From: Robbsia andropogonis
GTDB lineage: Bacteria > Pseudomonadota > Gammaproteobacteria > Burkholderiales > Burkholderiaceae
Length of the DNA: 64,000 bases
Direction: 5' to 3'
Assembly: GCF_000970345.1 (NCBI RefSeq)
Contig: NZ_LAQU01000004.1
Coordinates: 1-64,000, forward strand
Shown here: positions 9,118-18,749 of the stretch, in pieces
How positions within the stretch are numbered: position 1 is the stretch's first letter
Layout: each line of letters begins with the position of its first letter
Notes under the pieces: generated by a model
Told to the model about the DNA's origin: nothing
What the model saw: the letters and a program-made list of their open reading frames with translations, nothing else
The model's database searches: none
Program-made: the position numbers and the translations under genes

Positions 9118-10155
9118 TCAGAATACCAGGCCGGCTTCGTGGGCCTGTACATCGGCGTGATAACTTGAACGCACCATTGCGCCGACTGCCGCGTGGGTGA
9201 AGCCCATTTCGTAAGCAGCCGTCTCATAACGCTTGAATGTGTCCGGATGGACATATTCACGAACCGGTAGATGGTGCTCCGACGGCTGCAAATACTGGCC
9301 GATCGTCAACATGTCGACGTTATGCTCGCGCATGTCGCGCATGACCTGCAGGATCTCTTCCTCGGTTTCCCCGAGGCCGACCATCAGGCCCGACTTTGTT
9401 TGTACTTCCGGATGCAGCGCCTTGAAATCCTTCAACAGCTTCAGTGAGTGCGCGTAGTCGGAACCGGGGCGCGCTTCCTTGTAGAGACGCGGCACCGTTT
9501 CAAGGTTGTGATTCATCACATCCGGCGGTGCGGCATTCAGGATGCCCAAAGCCCGATCCAGGCGACCGCGGAAGTCCGGCGTCAAGATCTCGATCCGTGT
9601 CGCCGGTGACAACGCCCGCGTACGTTCGATGCACTCGACGAAGTGTGCGGCCCCGCCATCACGCAGGTCATCTCGGTCGACGCTGGTGATGACGACGTAA
9701 CGCAACTTCAGCGCCGCGATGGTCCGCGCCAGGTTCTCCGGTTCCTTGGTATCGAGCGGGTCGGGTCGGCCATGACCGACATCGCAGAAAGGACAACGCC
9801 GCGTACACTTGTCGCCCATGATCATGAAGGTGGCCGTACCCTTGCCGAAGCATTCGCCGATATTCGGACAGCTTGCTTCTTCACAGACCGTATGCAATTG
9901 GTGCTCGCGCAAGATCTGCTTGATCTCGTTGAAGCGCGAACTCCCTGTGGCCGCTTTCACACGGATCCACTCGGGTTTTTTCAGCTTTTCGATCGGGATG
10001 ACCTTGATCGGAATCCGCGACGTCTTCGCCTGGGCCTTCTGTTTCTGCGTGGCATCGTAAACCGGCGTGGTAACGGCATCCGTCCCAACGCCTGCGGTGT
10101 TGCCATTCGACACCGCGGCCGGCACTGTTTCAGCGCCGTTCTGTACTATGCTCAT
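9118..10155 (-). CDS. lipA: Lipoyl synthase LipA
   Basis: This radical-SAM enzyme inserts two sulphurs into octanoyl groups on lipoyl domains. The auxiliary cluster motif [12 protein letters not shown] (CX4CX5C) is followed by the radical-SAM motif CTRRCPFC (CX3CX2C). The C-terminal RSSYHA supplies the serine that ligates the auxiliary cluster. The 345-residue length is slightly above average because of a 40-50-residue hydrophilic N-terminus. It starts one base after lipB ends, giving a lipB-lipA operon in biosynthetic order. Confidence 0.98.
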   Translation of the reverse strand: MSIVQNGAETVPAAVSNGNTAGVGTDAVTTPVYDATQKQKAQAKTSRIPIKVIPIEKLKKPEWIRVKAATGSSRFNEIKQILREHQLHTVCEEASCPNIGECFGKGTATFMIMGDKCTRRCPFCDVGHGRPDPLDTKEPENLARTIAALKLRYVVITSVDRDDLRDGGAAHFVECIERTRALSPATRIEILTPDFRGRLDRALGILNAAPPDVMNHNLETVPRLYKEARPGSDYAHSLKLLKDFKALHPEVQTKSGLMVGLGETEEEILQVMRDMREHNVDMLTIGQYLQPSEHHLPVREYVHPDTFKRYETAAYEMGFTHAAVGAMVRSSYHADVQAHEAGLVF

Positions 10156-10156
10156 C

Positions 10157-10840
10157 TCAAAGATTCCGTTCGGGGAGATTCGCCGCCAGTCGGTCGGCCA
10201 GCCGCGCCGCCACCTCGCGCCATTCGGCTTGCACGCCCGCGCTGGCCATATCGGTGGTCTTCAGTCCGGCGTATCCGCACGGATTGATATCGTCGAATGG
10301 ACGTAAATCCATCCCGACATTCAGACTGACCCCATGGTAGCTGCACCCCTGGCGGATCTTCAGCCCGAGTGCGGCGATTTTCGCGCCCGCCAACGTCCCG
10401 TCCACCAAGTAGATACCCGGCGCGCCCGGATGGCGTTCACCAGCCAGATTATACGCCGCCAGCGTGTCGATGACGGCCTGCTCGATCCGACGCACGTACT
10501 CCTTGACCATCAGACCCCTGCGCCGCAGGTCGATCAGCAAATACGCCACCACCTGACCCGGCCCGTGATACGTGATTTGTCCGCCCCGATCGGTCTTGAC
10601 CAATGGAATGGCGGCATCCCGACGCAGCAGGTGCCCTGGATCTCCGGCGAGACCCAGTGTATAGACAGGCGGATGGGAAACCAGCCATAGCTCGTCGGCA
10701 GTGTCAGCCGCACGGGTATCGGTGAACACGCGCATGGCGTCGAAACACGCGGCATAATCGCGTTCGCCGCACCACTTCACGGCGATACCGTTGCTTATTT
10801 GCACCGCAAGATCAAGAGAAACAGGAAGCGTCGTCGTCAT
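10157..10840 (-). CDS. lipB: Octanoyltransferase LipB
   Basis: The 227-residue enzyme moves octanoate from acyl carrier protein to lipoyl domains, providing the LipA substrate. The conserved blocks are HPPVYTLG, the [12 protein letters not shown] segment, the catalytic Lys in AGAKIAALG and the catalytic Cys in INPCGYAG. The length is normal for the family. The gene immediately precedes lipA on the minus strand. Confidence 0.97.
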   Translation of the reverse strand: MTTTLPVSLDLAVQISNGIAVKWCGERDYAACFDAMRVFTDTRAADTADELWLVSHPPVYTLGLAGDPGHLLRRDAAIPLVKTDRGGQITYHGPGQVVAYLLIDLRRRGLMVKEYVRRIEQAVIDTLAAYNLAGERHPGAPGIYLVDGTLAGAKIAALGLKIRQGCSYHGVSLNVGMDLRPFDDINPCGYAGLKTTDMASAGVQAEWREVAARLADRLAANLPERNL

Positions 10841-10927
10841 GGCGCAAGTGTACTGGAATTCGAAAACCCGGCGCCGCTGTACAGTATTGCGCCTCGCCGA
10901 AGCTGCCCCGCCATGACGAATCGCGCC

Positions 10928-11248
10928 TTACATCACACGGCTTGGCGCAGTATGGGGCGATAACAGGCCTTGCAGACGCTGACGCCACCGGGGGTCCGCG
11001 CTGTCGCTCGACAGCGATACGCACGCGTCACGATCTCCATCGACACCCACCCACAGCCGGTCACCCGGTGCAACCTGCAGCGTGAGCCCTTGGTCCAGCC
11101 AGTAATCCGCGGGATCGCCTTCCCGTGTGACCCATATACGACCCGCACGTGCCGCGACGCGGCCCCGCGTGCCAACTTCCCACAGCTGCGTCTGCCCCGC
11201 CGGAACGGCGAAAAGGGTCTGAACCGCGAGCTTCTTCAAGGTATTCAT
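10928..11248 (-). CDS. DUF2917 domain-containing protein
   Basis: This small protein of about 106 residues is rich in beta-strand. Its RIWVTREGDPADYWL segment followed by LQVAPGDRLWV matches the DUF2917 family, which is common in Burkholderiales and of unknown function. A GTG at 11251 directly precedes the ATG at 11248, and a GAGGCG site lies upstream. It is divergent from a LysR-type regulator gene, a frequent arrangement that makes regulation by that protein plausible. Confidence 0.75.
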   Translation of the reverse strand: MNTLKKLAVQTLFAVPAGQTQLWEVGTRGRVAARAGRIWVTREGDPADYWLDQGLTLQVAPGDRLWVGVDGDRDACVSLSSDSADPRWRQRLQGLLSPHTAPSRVM

Positions 11249-11378
11249 CACTACGCCTCATTTTGCCTGGTACATCGCGCCAGCACTTTCCCTGGCTTGA
11301 CTGTCCTTGCATAATAAGAATTGTCTGATGTAAGGAAAAACGATAAATTCAGCCACATCATGTGAGGAATTTTCACCG

Positions 11379-12356
11379 TTGGATGCTCATCGCCTGCCGA
11401 ACCTGACGACACTGCGTGCTTTCGAAGCCGCGGCGCGGCATCAGAGCTTTTCAAAAGCCGCTGATGAGTTGTATGTAACCCACGGCGCGGTCAGTCATCA
11501 GATCCGCGGCTTGGAAGAAGAGTTGCAGACCACGTTGTTTGCACGGACAGGCAAGCGGGTGGTACTCACGGAGGCAGGCGAGCGCTACGCGTTGCAGGTG
11601 CGCGACGCGCTACGGACGCTGGTCGAAGCCACCACCAATGTGCGTAACGGTGGTCGCGGGCAACGGCTGGTCGTGAGCGTCTTGCCGTCGCTGGCGTCAC
11701 GTTGGCTGATGCCGCGCATCGGCCGATTCATCGAACGACACCCGGAAATCGATATCGAAGTGCGTGCCTCGGCCGAATACGCCGATTTCGCACGCGGCGA
11801 GGTGGATATCGGCATGCGTCATGGAAAAGGCCCTTATCCGGGGCTGTACACGGAAACGCTTGTCCGCGACGTGTACTTTCCCGCCTGCAGTCCCCTGCTC
11901 AAAGGTGGACGCCTGCCGACGAGTCCGCGCGAGATGTTGTCGTATCGGCTGCTGCAATCGTCAGGCGATGAGCCGTGGCGACTTTGGTTCGATGCCGCGG
12001 GCCTGAAAGATGTGCCCGAACCGCAACACGGCCCACGCTATATGGATTCGAGTCACTTGCTCGATGCCGCCATCCGCGGCCAGGGGATTGCGCTGGTCCG
12101 CTCTTCGCTGGCCGCCGATGATCTGCGCGACGGTCGCCTGGTGCGACTGTTCGACGTGGATGCGAGCGACGGGGCCGAGACGTCGGTGGTATGTCCGCCA
12201 TCCCTGAAAAGCACTCCCCGCGTGGAGGCATTTCTAACCTGGCTGCGGGAAGAAGTGCATGAGCCGGATAGCACGCCCGCGACGGTGCCCCTCGGCACCG
12301 TCGTCGTGCATACCGCCGCTCAAGCACCGCCGCACAAGACTACAGCACGAACTTGA
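11379..12356 (+). CDS. LysR-type transcriptional regulator, GcvA-like
   Basis: The 325-residue protein has an N-terminal winged helix-turn-helix (FEAAARHQSFSKAADEL, then VSHQIRGLEEELQ) and a C-terminal effector-binding domain. The close GcvA-type N-terminus (LPNLTTLRAFEAAA) fixes the start at a TTG at 11379; no in-frame ATG lies near. A GAGGA site is about 10 bases upstream. It probably controls the divergent DUF2917 gene. Its last 17 bases overlap the convergent DUF493 gene. Confidence 0.88.
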   Translation: MDAHRLPNLTTLRAFEAAARHQSFSKAADELYVTHGAVSHQIRGLEEELQTTLFARTGKRVVLTEAGERYALQVRDALRTLVEATTNVRNGGRGQRLVVSVLPSLASRWLMPRIGRFIERHPEIDIEVRASAEYADFARGEVDIGMRHGKGPYPGLYTETLVRDVYFPACSPLLKGGRLPTSPREMLSYRLLQSSGDEPWRLWFDAAGLKDVPEPQHGPRYMDSSHLLDAAIRGQGIALVRSSLAADDLRDGRLVRLFDVDASDGAETSVVCPPSLKSTPRVEAFLTWLREEVHEPDSTPATVPLGTVVVHTAAQAPPHKTTART

Positions 12357-12660
12357 CCGTTGGATGCGCTGTGACTGCACGGTAGATATCGTCCAGTTGC
12401 GCACGGCTCTGGGCACGGATGATGACCGTCAGGCCGGTGTATTTGCCACTGCTCGAAGGCCGAACCTCGACCTTGGAACGGTCCAGCGTGGCATCGTACT
12501 GCTCGACCAGCTTCAAGACGGTTTCCTGGAAGTCCGGTCCGGCCTGGCCCATTACTTTCAGTGGAAAGTCGCAGGGAAAATCAAAGATTTCCTCTTTGCC
12601 GTCTTCACTCGCGCTGTCCTTTTGCTGGGCCAGCGGCGTGTTTTTCGATGCATCGCTCAT
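12340..12660 (-). CDS. DUF493 (YbeD-like) protein
   Basis: The 106-residue cytoplasmic protein has the YbeD/HP0495 ferredoxin-like fold pattern: FDFPCDFPLKVMG and a C-terminal YRAVTAHPTVKFVL. Family members lie next to lipB/dacA in many proteobacteria, as here with the D-Ala-D-Ala carboxypeptidase and the lip genes. A regulatory role in lipoate or lipoprotein metabolism has been suggested for the family but is not shown by this sequence. Confidence 0.88.
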   Translation of the reverse strand: MSDASKNTPLAQQKDSASEDGKEEIFDFPCDFPLKVMGQAGPDFQETVLKLVEQYDATLDRSKVEVRPSSSGKYTGLTVIIRAQSRAQLDDIYRAVTAHPTVKFVL

Positions 12661-12727
12661 GCGTGTTCTCCGTCCTCCTCGGCGCCCGGCGCGGACCGCG
12701 GCACAGCCATGCGCCGCGCCAAGATGA

Positions 12728-13915
12728 CTACTTCTTGCTTTGGAACTTCATCATCAGCATATCCCACATGCGGCCGGCAAAACCGGCCCGCGGCACAGCC
12801 GTCAATGCCACCACCGGAAACTGTGTCAGTTCCTTGTCGTCGGCCATGATCTTCACGACACCCACGGGCTGGCCATCGGCGATAGGCGCGACGAGCGGCT
12901 GGTCACGCACCAGCACCGGCTTGATCTTGCTCGCCGTGCCGCTGGGAACCGTGATGTATTGATCGCTCTTCACACCAATTTTGACGTCGTTCACCTGCCC
13001 CTGCCACACGCGCGCCGTCTCGATCGTCTGGTTTGCCGCATACAGGCGGACGCCTTCGTACGCCTGATAGCCGTAATTCAGCATCTTCAGGCTGTCCGTG
13101 ACCCGCAGCGCTTCCTTCGGCTCACCCATCATCACCGTGACCAGGCGGCGGTTCGCGCCCGGCACACCCGGCAGTGGACGTTTGGCGGTGGCGATCAGGC
13201 AATAGCCGGCCGCTTTCGTATGACCGGTTTTCAGGCCGTCGACCGTCGGGTCCAGCCATAGCAGGCGATTCCGGTTCGGCTGGCGAATGTGGTTATACGT
13301 GAATTCCTTCTCGGCGAAGATCGGGTAGTACTCCGGGAAGTCGCGGATCAGGTGCGTGGCTACGATCGCCAGGTCGCCGGCGGACGTGTAGTGGTCCGGA
13401 TTCGGCATGCCGTTCACATCGGCGAAATGGCTGTGCTTCATGCCGAGCTTGGCCGCTTCCGCATTCATCATGTTGACGAAACCGGCCTGGCTCCCACCAA
13501 TCAGCTCGGACAGCGCGATGGCGGCGTCATTGCCGGACTGCGTGACCATGCCATGCAACAGGTCGTTCACGGAGACTGGCTTGCCGGCCTCGATGAACAT
13601 CCGCGATTCATCGGTGCCGACAGTGCGAACCGCTTCACTCGGAAGTACCGTTTGTTCCAGCGTGATCCGCTTGTCTTTCAACGCCTGGAACACGATGTAG
13701 GTGGTAAGGAGCTTGGTCAACGACGCCGGTTCGACACGTTCGTCGGCGTTGCTGGAAGCGAGAACCTGGTTGCTGGTGGCATCCACCAGCAACCAGGCGC
13801 TGGCTTGTACGGCAGGCGGCGCCACCTGGGCGTGCGCGATGAGCGGCAGCGACGGCATGGCAACGCCAAGTGCCGCGATCACGGCGGCACGGGGAGTAAA
13901 AGCGGGGAAACGCAT
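12728..13915 (-). CDS. dacC: D-alanyl-D-alanine carboxypeptidase (PBP5/6 type)
   Basis: This periplasmic serine peptidase trims the terminal D-Ala from peptidoglycan pentapeptides. The three penicillin-binding motifs are SLTK (catalytic Ser), SGN and KTGHT. A cleavable signal peptide ends near LIAHAQ. The C-terminus has an amphipathic Met/Phe/Lys-rich tail (LMMKFQSKK), the usual membrane anchor of the PBP5 group. The ATG at 13915 is preferred over a TTG at 13942 because the signal peptide then begins normally. Confidence 0.93.
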   Translation of the reverse strand: MRFPAFTPRAAVIAALGVAMPSLPLIAHAQVAPPAVQASAWLLVDATSNQVLASSNADERVEPASLTKLLTTYIVFQALKDKRITLEQTVLPSEAVRTVGTDESRMFIEAGKPVSVNDLLHGMVTQSGNDAAIALSELIGGSQAGFVNMMNAEAAKLGMKHSHFADVNGMPNPDHYTSAGDLAIVATHLIRDFPEYYPIFAEKEFTYNHIRQPNRNRLLWLDPTVDGLKTGHTKAAGYCLIATAKRPLPGVPGANRRLVTVMMGEPKEALRVTDSLKMLNYGYQAYEGVRLYAANQTIETARVWQGQVNDVKIGVKSDQYITVPSGTASKIKPVLVRDQPLVAPIADGQPVGVVKIMADDKELTQFPVVALTAVPRAGFAGRMWDMLMMKFQSKK

Positions 13916-14012
13916 AGAAGAATAGAGGAAGGCTGATTGCAACAGTTAGGAGAGCCGGGCGTAAGCCGCAGGCAAGGCGGCCGCAAGACGGGGATCGAGA
14001 CGACCGCGGGTA

Positions 14013-14678
14013 TTATACGCGCCAGGATTCGGTGACCAAGCGCTTCACGATATGCAGTTTGCGATGGAAAAAATGGTCTGCCCCAGGAACGACGGTAATC
14101 GGTAGTTCCTGCGGACGTGCCCATTCGAATACGTTGGTCAGCGGAATGGTGTCATCCTGCTCGCCATGAATCACGATGGTGTCCTCCCGCACCGAGGGCA
14201 CGTCCCAGTTGCCAGCGGGCATTCCCACGACCACCAGACGCTGAATGACGAGACCGGGGTCACGCTCGGCCAGCGTCTTTGCCACTGCGCTGGCCACGAA
14301 GGCACCGAACGAGAATCCCGCCAGCGCGATCGGCATGGTCGCCGCGGTGTGCGCGGCGGCGGCATCCTTGCCGCCCGCCCGCAGATGTGCGATCAGCGCA
14401 AGCAGGTCATCCTGTTCACCGATGCCTTTGTCGTGCGTGCCCTCACTTTCTCCCACGCCGCGGAAATTGAGGCGAGCGGTACGATAACCCAATTGCACAA
14501 AGGTGCGCGCGAGTGTGGTGGCAACCTTGTTATCCATCGTTCCTTGGAACAACGGGTGCGGGTGCGCGACGAATGCCAAGCCCCGTGGCACGCCGTCGGC
14601 CTGCGTCGCACGGAGGTCCGCCTCCTCCACGGCAATTTCGAGACGGCCGGTGGGACCGTCTATCAGGTAACGTTGCAC
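14013..14678 (-). CDS. Alpha/beta hydrolase
   Basis: The 221-residue cytoplasmic protein has the nucleophile elbow GFSFGA, the oxyanion region AHPHPLFQGTMDN, the conserved NFRGVGESEG turn and a C-terminal His in PGADHFFH. This matches the dienelactone-hydrolase-like subgroup often found in proteobacteria next to housekeeping genes. Its substrate is unknown. The start is a GTG at 14678, chosen because AGGAGG lies 9 bases upstream. Confidence 0.85.
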   Translation of the reverse strand: MQRYLIDGPTGRLEIAVEEADLRATQADGVPRGLAFVAHPHPLFQGTMDNKVATTLARTFVQLGYRTARLNFRGVGESEGTHDKGIGEQDDLLALIAHLRAGGKDAAAAHTAATMPIALAGFSFGAFVASAVAKTLAERDPGLVIQRLVVVGMPAGNWDVPSVREDTIVIHGEQDDTIPLTNVFEWARPQELPITVVPGADHFFHRKLHIVKRLVTESWRV

Positions 14679-14729
14679 GCTGTCGCGCCTCCTGCCCTTG
14701 TCGATGTTTTCCGCATGTTCTGCCGCTGC

Positions 14730-15083
14730 TCACGCGCCCGGCAGGTCCACCAGCAGCCGCTCAACAACCTTGCCGCCCACAAGATGCGAATCGATGATCT
14801 CATCGATATCGGATTGATCGACATAGGTGTACCACGTGGCCGACGGATAGACGACCAGCACCGGGCCCAATTCACACCTATCGAGGCAGCCGGCCTGGTT
14901 GATCCGCACGGCCCCCTCCCCGGCGAGGCCCAGGGACTTGATGCGTTTTTTCGCGTATTGCTGCATCTCGGCCGCGCCGCAACCGGCACAACTCGGACGC
15001 GACGCACCGGCATCACGTTGATTCAGACAGAAAAACACGTGATGCTTGTAAAAAGACGGTGCAGCGGAAGGGGATTCGGACAT
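14730..15083 (-). CDS. Thioredoxin-like [2Fe-2S] ferredoxin
   Basis: The 117-residue protein has four cysteines in the pattern CLNQRD...CAGCG...CLDRCELGP that fits thioredoxin-like ferredoxins, and it is probably an electron carrier in the cytoplasm. The start at 15083 (MSESPSAAP) is preferred because residues coded upstream to 15161 are not conserved in type. It may be co-transcribed with the hydrolase that follows 51 bases downstream. Confidence 0.85.
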   Translation of the reverse strand: MSESPSAAPSFYKHHVFFCLNQRDAGASRPSCAGCGAAEMQQYAKKRIKSLGLAGEGAVRINQAGCLDRCELGPVLVVYPSATWYTYVDQSDIDEIIDSHLVGGKVVERLLVDLPGA

Positions 15084-15287
15084 GGTGACCGGACCTGATT
15101 GGCAGTGGACGGTTTGCAGGGGGGCGACCCCGATCTTTGCCGGGTCCGCGATAAGCGCCATTATAGCGATCTGGGCGGTGCGCCATGGTGTTCACGGGGA
15201 TGCCTCGCGGCCTGCACGCCCGCCGTGGCCCACACGCGGCGCGGTGGATGCCCCGACGCCGCGATGCGTCGACGACCCATTTCGCCG

Positions 15288-16559
15288 TCAATGCGGGCGG
15301 CGACGGCGCGCCTGGGCCGATAGCCAGTCGCGTTCGGCGGATGCCGCAAGCCAGAGCAAGGCCGCATAGGGCCAGACACCGGCAAGCCATTGCGCCAGGT
15401 CATTCAAATGCCGATATTCGCCTTGCCGCCAGCTCATCTGCACGCCTGGCCAGTACGGATTCAGTGGCAACAGGTTCACCAGCAGCAAGGAAACAAGCAG
15501 GGTGGCAGACGCCCATAAGGCACGGCTGCGCAGGCGCTGGCGCAGAAAGAACGGCAAAATCAACGCGCCCGCCAGCAACCCGGTAATCGCGCCGTCGGTC
15601 GTCCAGTCGAACCAATTACGCCAGTCGCCGCTCGATTGCACGCCATTCGCAACGGTCTTGACGACCAATGCGCTGATCAACATTCCATAGATCAACCTAT
15701 AGCGCGGCGCCTGTGCGCGGATCGGCAACGAGGCGAACAATCCTGCGCCGAGTACGCCGAGCGTCGTGATGATCGCTTCCCAGACATGGGAATCGGTCCA
15801 CGAAGCAAGGGCGTCGGGGAATGCATCGGCGAACGCGCTCAATCCAGGCACGAAATCGAGGATGGCGTCGGTCGTGGCCGGATCGGCAAGATCCCAGATC
15901 CGGCGCGGCCAGTCACCAATGCCCAGCAGGAAGGGTTGGGGATACATCTGCGCAAGCGGCCACAGCAGCAGCAAGGCGATGGATTTGCCGGAATGCCGCT
16001 CAAACCACTGGAACCGCTTCCTTCGTAACCAGCCGCGATCTAGCAAGGCTCCGACGAACGGCGCCGCGACAACACCGCCAATCAAGGCACCCACGGCGTT
16101 CGTCGCGAGGTCGAGGTTCGACGCCACGCGCGTGGGTAGATAGGTCTGCACGGCTTCCATCGCACCGGACAGGATCACGCCCGAGAGCAGCGCCGCCAGC
16201 ACGGCCGAGGCACCACGCAACCGCGGGTAGACGGCCAGCACGACGAAGACGCCAAGCGGTACATACCCGAGAACGTTCGTGATCAGATCGAACGGGGTGA
16301 GCCAGCGGGGGATGGGCGCGCTCAGATAAGCAAATGGACCAACGCCTATATCCGTCCAACCGGTCATCGGGTACAAGCTGCCGTACATCACCAGCGCGAC
16401 CCACCACGCCAGCGCTTGCCGCGCAAGCGGCGATGCCCGGCGACGCCATGGCTTGTCCGTCTGATGCTCGGGCGGAACGACCGACGACTGCGCATGGGGT
16501 GGCTTGCCGTTTCGCACGGATTTGGGCGATCTGGACACAGATGGCGGACGTCGCGACAT
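15288..16559 (-). CDS. VanZ-like family membrane protein
   Basis: The 423-residue protein has many hydrophobic segments. The first block, GWTDIGVGPFAYL then DLITNVLGYVPLGV, is the VanZ-like signature. The second half adds further membrane helices. VanZ relatives are associated with resistance to teicoplanin and to lysophospholipid-like stress, but the role of these long proteobacterial forms is unknown. The Lys/Arg-rich first 50 residues are cytoplasmic. It follows the lipid-transport operon on the same strand. Confidence 0.8.
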   Translation of the reverse strand: MSRRPPSVSRSPKSVRNGKPPHAQSSVVPPEHQTDKPWRRRASPLARQALAWWVALVMYGSLYPMTGWTDIGVGPFAYLSAPIPRWLTPFDLITNVLGYVPLGVFVVLAVYPRLRGASAVLAALLSGVILSGAMEAVQTYLPTRVASNLDLATNAVGALIGGVVAAPFVGALLDRGWLRRKRFQWFERHSGKSIALLLLWPLAQMYPQPFLLGIGDWPRRIWDLADPATTDAILDFVPGLSAFADAFPDALASWTDSHVWEAIITTLGVLGAGLFASLPIRAQAPRYRLIYGMLISALVVKTVANGVQSSGDWRNWFDWTTDGAITGLLAGALILPFFLRQRLRSRALWASATLLVSLLLVNLLPLNPYWPGVQMSWRQGEYRHLNDLAQWLAGVWPYAALLWLAASAERDWLSAQARRRRPH

Positions 16560-16640
16560 GCGGCTGGCGTTCTTCTTTTGATCGATACGGAAAGGGGCCT
16601 ACCAGGCGGCTAGGGAAAGGGGCGGGCGATGCCGGTGACA

Positions 16641-16890
16641 TCACTCGACAGCCCCCCGTTCCGCCAGGTGCGTTTGTAACGCAACGATAACCCAATCGCC
16701 GACCGCCGCGGCCACCTTGTCACTCGCATCGGCAATGGCCGCCGCGGCGCCAGCGGCGTTCGGGCTGGGGCAAGGCACACTGACGGTGAATTCACGCTGT
16801 GCGACCCAACGGTTCGCGCCCGTCGAACGCGGCGACGCGCCGGTCTTCGCGCCTTGCAGGGCGGCGGCGCTCGGCCAGGGGTGCCCGCAG
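16641..16890 (-). pseudogene. Out-of-frame C-terminus of the auxiliary lipoprotein
   Basis: In the frame that ends with TGA at 16641-16643, the minus strand reads ...RWVAQREFTVSVP, then NAAGAAAAIADASDKV and VGDWVIVAL. This is the normal C-terminal pattern of ABC_trans_aux lipoproteins (QRxF..P, then AAG...A..A.D..). It follows directly where the upstream frame loses similarity, so both pieces belong to one gene. Confidence 0.8.
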
Positions 16891-17439
16891 AGATGCGCGC
16901 ACGCTGACCACGCCCACCCCCTGGCGGGCTGACGTGAAGCGCTGTGAGAAATCGATCAGTTCGATCCGCAGCAATGGCGCGCGCTCGGGGTCACCGCCTT
17001 GCAATACCTCCACGCGTGAGGCCAGACGCGCGCGCAACCGGTCCGTCAACAGTTGCGACGGCGTGCCGGACCAGCGACTGTTCGCGTAGGTACGCGCTTC
17101 GCGGATGTCAGCGTAATCCAATCGATAGCGAATCCGGTCGTCATCGAGCGACGCGGAAGCACTCACCGGCATCAACTTCAGCGCGGGAGGATTGGTCGCG
17201 AGCACTTGCGGCCGGACCGCCTGCGATGCCGTGGCGTCATCGCCTTGCAGGGTGGATGGCGGCAATGCGGCCGATGGACCCAGGTCATAGCGCACCAGAC
17301 GATTGCTGACCACCGGCTTGGGCGTCGTCGAGCAGCCCGTCAACACAGTCACCGCGCCGCCCACCATGCACACGAGGCAGAGCATGCGACGCGACATCCG
17401 TGCTGCCTCCCCGCCGAAACGCACACTGCTGCCCGTCAT
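16792..17439 (-). CDS. ABC-type transport auxiliary lipoprotein, C-terminus frameshifted
   Basis: The protein has a lipobox (VLTGC, with Cys as the lipidated residue) and the ABC_trans_aux pattern (VVSNRLVRYDLGP, then LDYADIREARTYANSRW). It would be an outer-membrane lipoprotein partner of the MCE transporter. The ATG at 17439 overlaps the MCE gene stop (ATGA). The open frame ends at 16792 after an Arg-rich tail that does not look like the family. A second frame continues the family C-terminus to 16641. A one-base indel near 16880-16920, or a sequencing error, explains this. Confidence 0.8.
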   Translation of the reverse strand: MTGSSVRFGGEAARMSRRMLCLVCMVGGAVTVLTGCSTTPKPVVSNRLVRYDLGPSAALPPSTLQGDDATASQAVRPQVLATNPPALKLMPVSASASLDDDRIRYRLDYADIREARTYANSRWSGTPSQLLTDRLRARLASRVEVLQGGDPERAPLLRIELIDFSQRFTSARQGVGVVSVRASLRAPLAERRRPARREDRRVAAFDGREPLGRTA

Positions 17440-18719
17440 TCTCCCTCTCCTTTCGGCGCGATTGCGCGCCATGCCGCTTGCGCGTCACGATCATCCTGGC
17501 CTTGGTCGTCGGCCGCCGCACCATGGGTGTCGCTCATGCCACCCGCGTGGCTGGCGGGATTGCCGGAGGCGTCGGGCGCATCCGGCGTATCAGGCGCCTC
17601 GGGCGCGTCCGCCACATCGGCACCGGCTGCGCCATGATAGGCGGCATTCGCCCCGCCCACGGGGGCGGTCCCTGCCTTGCCGCGCACTGCCGACGGCCAC
17701 CCAAAACCGGCCTCACCCGGCCCCGGACTCGGCCTCGGCGTGCCGAACAGCAAGCTGCGCGGATGATCGGCGATCAGGTCCGCGGCGCGGCTTATGCTGC
17801 GACTCGCCACGCGGACATTATCCGATAGTGCATCCAGGCGCGGCAGCGTGTCGTAACGAACCTTGGCGGAGATATCCGCGAGCGCGTCGCCGGTGCGCTC
17901 CGCCGCCGTGCCGATACGATTCAGGTTCCCGATCAACGGGCCATCCGGACGGTTAAGCGTGATCATCAACCGGTTTGCCGATTGCACGGTCTGGTCCAGA
18001 TGCGCCATTGTCTCCGGCAATCGCTGCACCACAGGATCAGCATGCACGGCCAGCGCGTCCACGTGCTTTGCGGCGTGGCGGATGCTGGTCATCGTGGCCA
18101 TGAATTGCTGCCGGGTGTCGTCGTCGGTCCAGCGACCGAGATTGTCACCGATGCGCGCCATCTGCGTCAGCAACGCTTGCCCACGATGCTCCAACTGCTC
18201 AAGCAGGCCCGGACGCATGGGAATACGCGCGACCTGGCTTGCCGATGTCGACAACGGACTGCGATCGATGGGCGAGGCGGCCGGGTTTGCTTCCGCGCCG
18301 GCGTTCGATGCGGTCGTCGTCGCGCCGACGCCTGACCTGGCGCCTTCGGGAGTGCCCGCCGAGATGTCAGCGTCGGCGCGCTCATCCAATTGGACAAAGG
18401 CCAAGCCGGTCACGCCCTGGATACCCAGCGACGCCTCGGTGGCATGCGTGATCGGGGTTTTTGCATCAACCATGATCCGGATATCGATCTCACCGTTCCC
18501 GGATGGATCGAAGCCGATCCGCTGCACGCGACCGACCAGCAGGCCGCGATAGCGCACTGGTGCATTGGGGGACAGCCCGGTGACCGCTCCGCGCGTGACG
18601 ACATCATAGGGGACGCGTTCGCTCGTATCGCGACGCAGCCACAGCAAGGTCGCGACAATCGCCAAGCCAAGCAAGATCGTGAACAGCCCGGTCGCAAACG
18701 CGTGCGACTTGTTTTCCAT
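17436..18719 (-). CDS. MCE-family (MlaD/PqiB-like) lipid transport protein
   Basis: The 427-residue protein has one N-terminal membrane helix (FATGLFTILLGLAIVATLLW) and one MCE domain (VTRGAVTGLSPNAPVRYRGL, VGRVQRIGF, then TGLAFVQL). A long helical, low-complexity periplasmic part follows and ends in an Ala/Pro/Asp-rich tail. MCE proteins form a hexameric ring that passes phospholipids between the membranes. An Ala/Ser/Thr-rich insert follows the MCE domain. It lies 30 bases after the ATPase gene and overlaps the lipoprotein gene. Confidence 0.92.
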   Translation of the reverse strand: MENKSHAFATGLFTILLGLAIVATLLWLRRDTSERVPYDVVTRGAVTGLSPNAPVRYRGLLVGRVQRIGFDPSGNGEIDIRIMVDAKTPITHATEASLGIQGVTGLAFVQLDERADADISAGTPEGARSGVGATTTASNAGAEANPAASPIDRSPLSTSASQVARIPMRPGLLEQLEHRGQALLTQMARIGDNLGRWTDDDTRQQFMATMTSIRHAAKHVDALAVHADPVVQRLPETMAHLDQTVQSANRLMITLNRPDGPLIGNLNRIGTAAERTGDALADISAKVRYDTLPRLDALSDNVRVASRSISRAADLIADHPRSLLFGTPRPSPGPGEAGFGWPSAVRGKAGTAPVGGANAAYHGAAGADVADAPEAPDTPDAPDASGNPASHAGGMSDTHGAAADDQGQDDRDAQAAWRAIAPKGEGE

Positions 18720-18749
18720 GCCTACTCCACTCTTTGCCTTTCGGCGATA

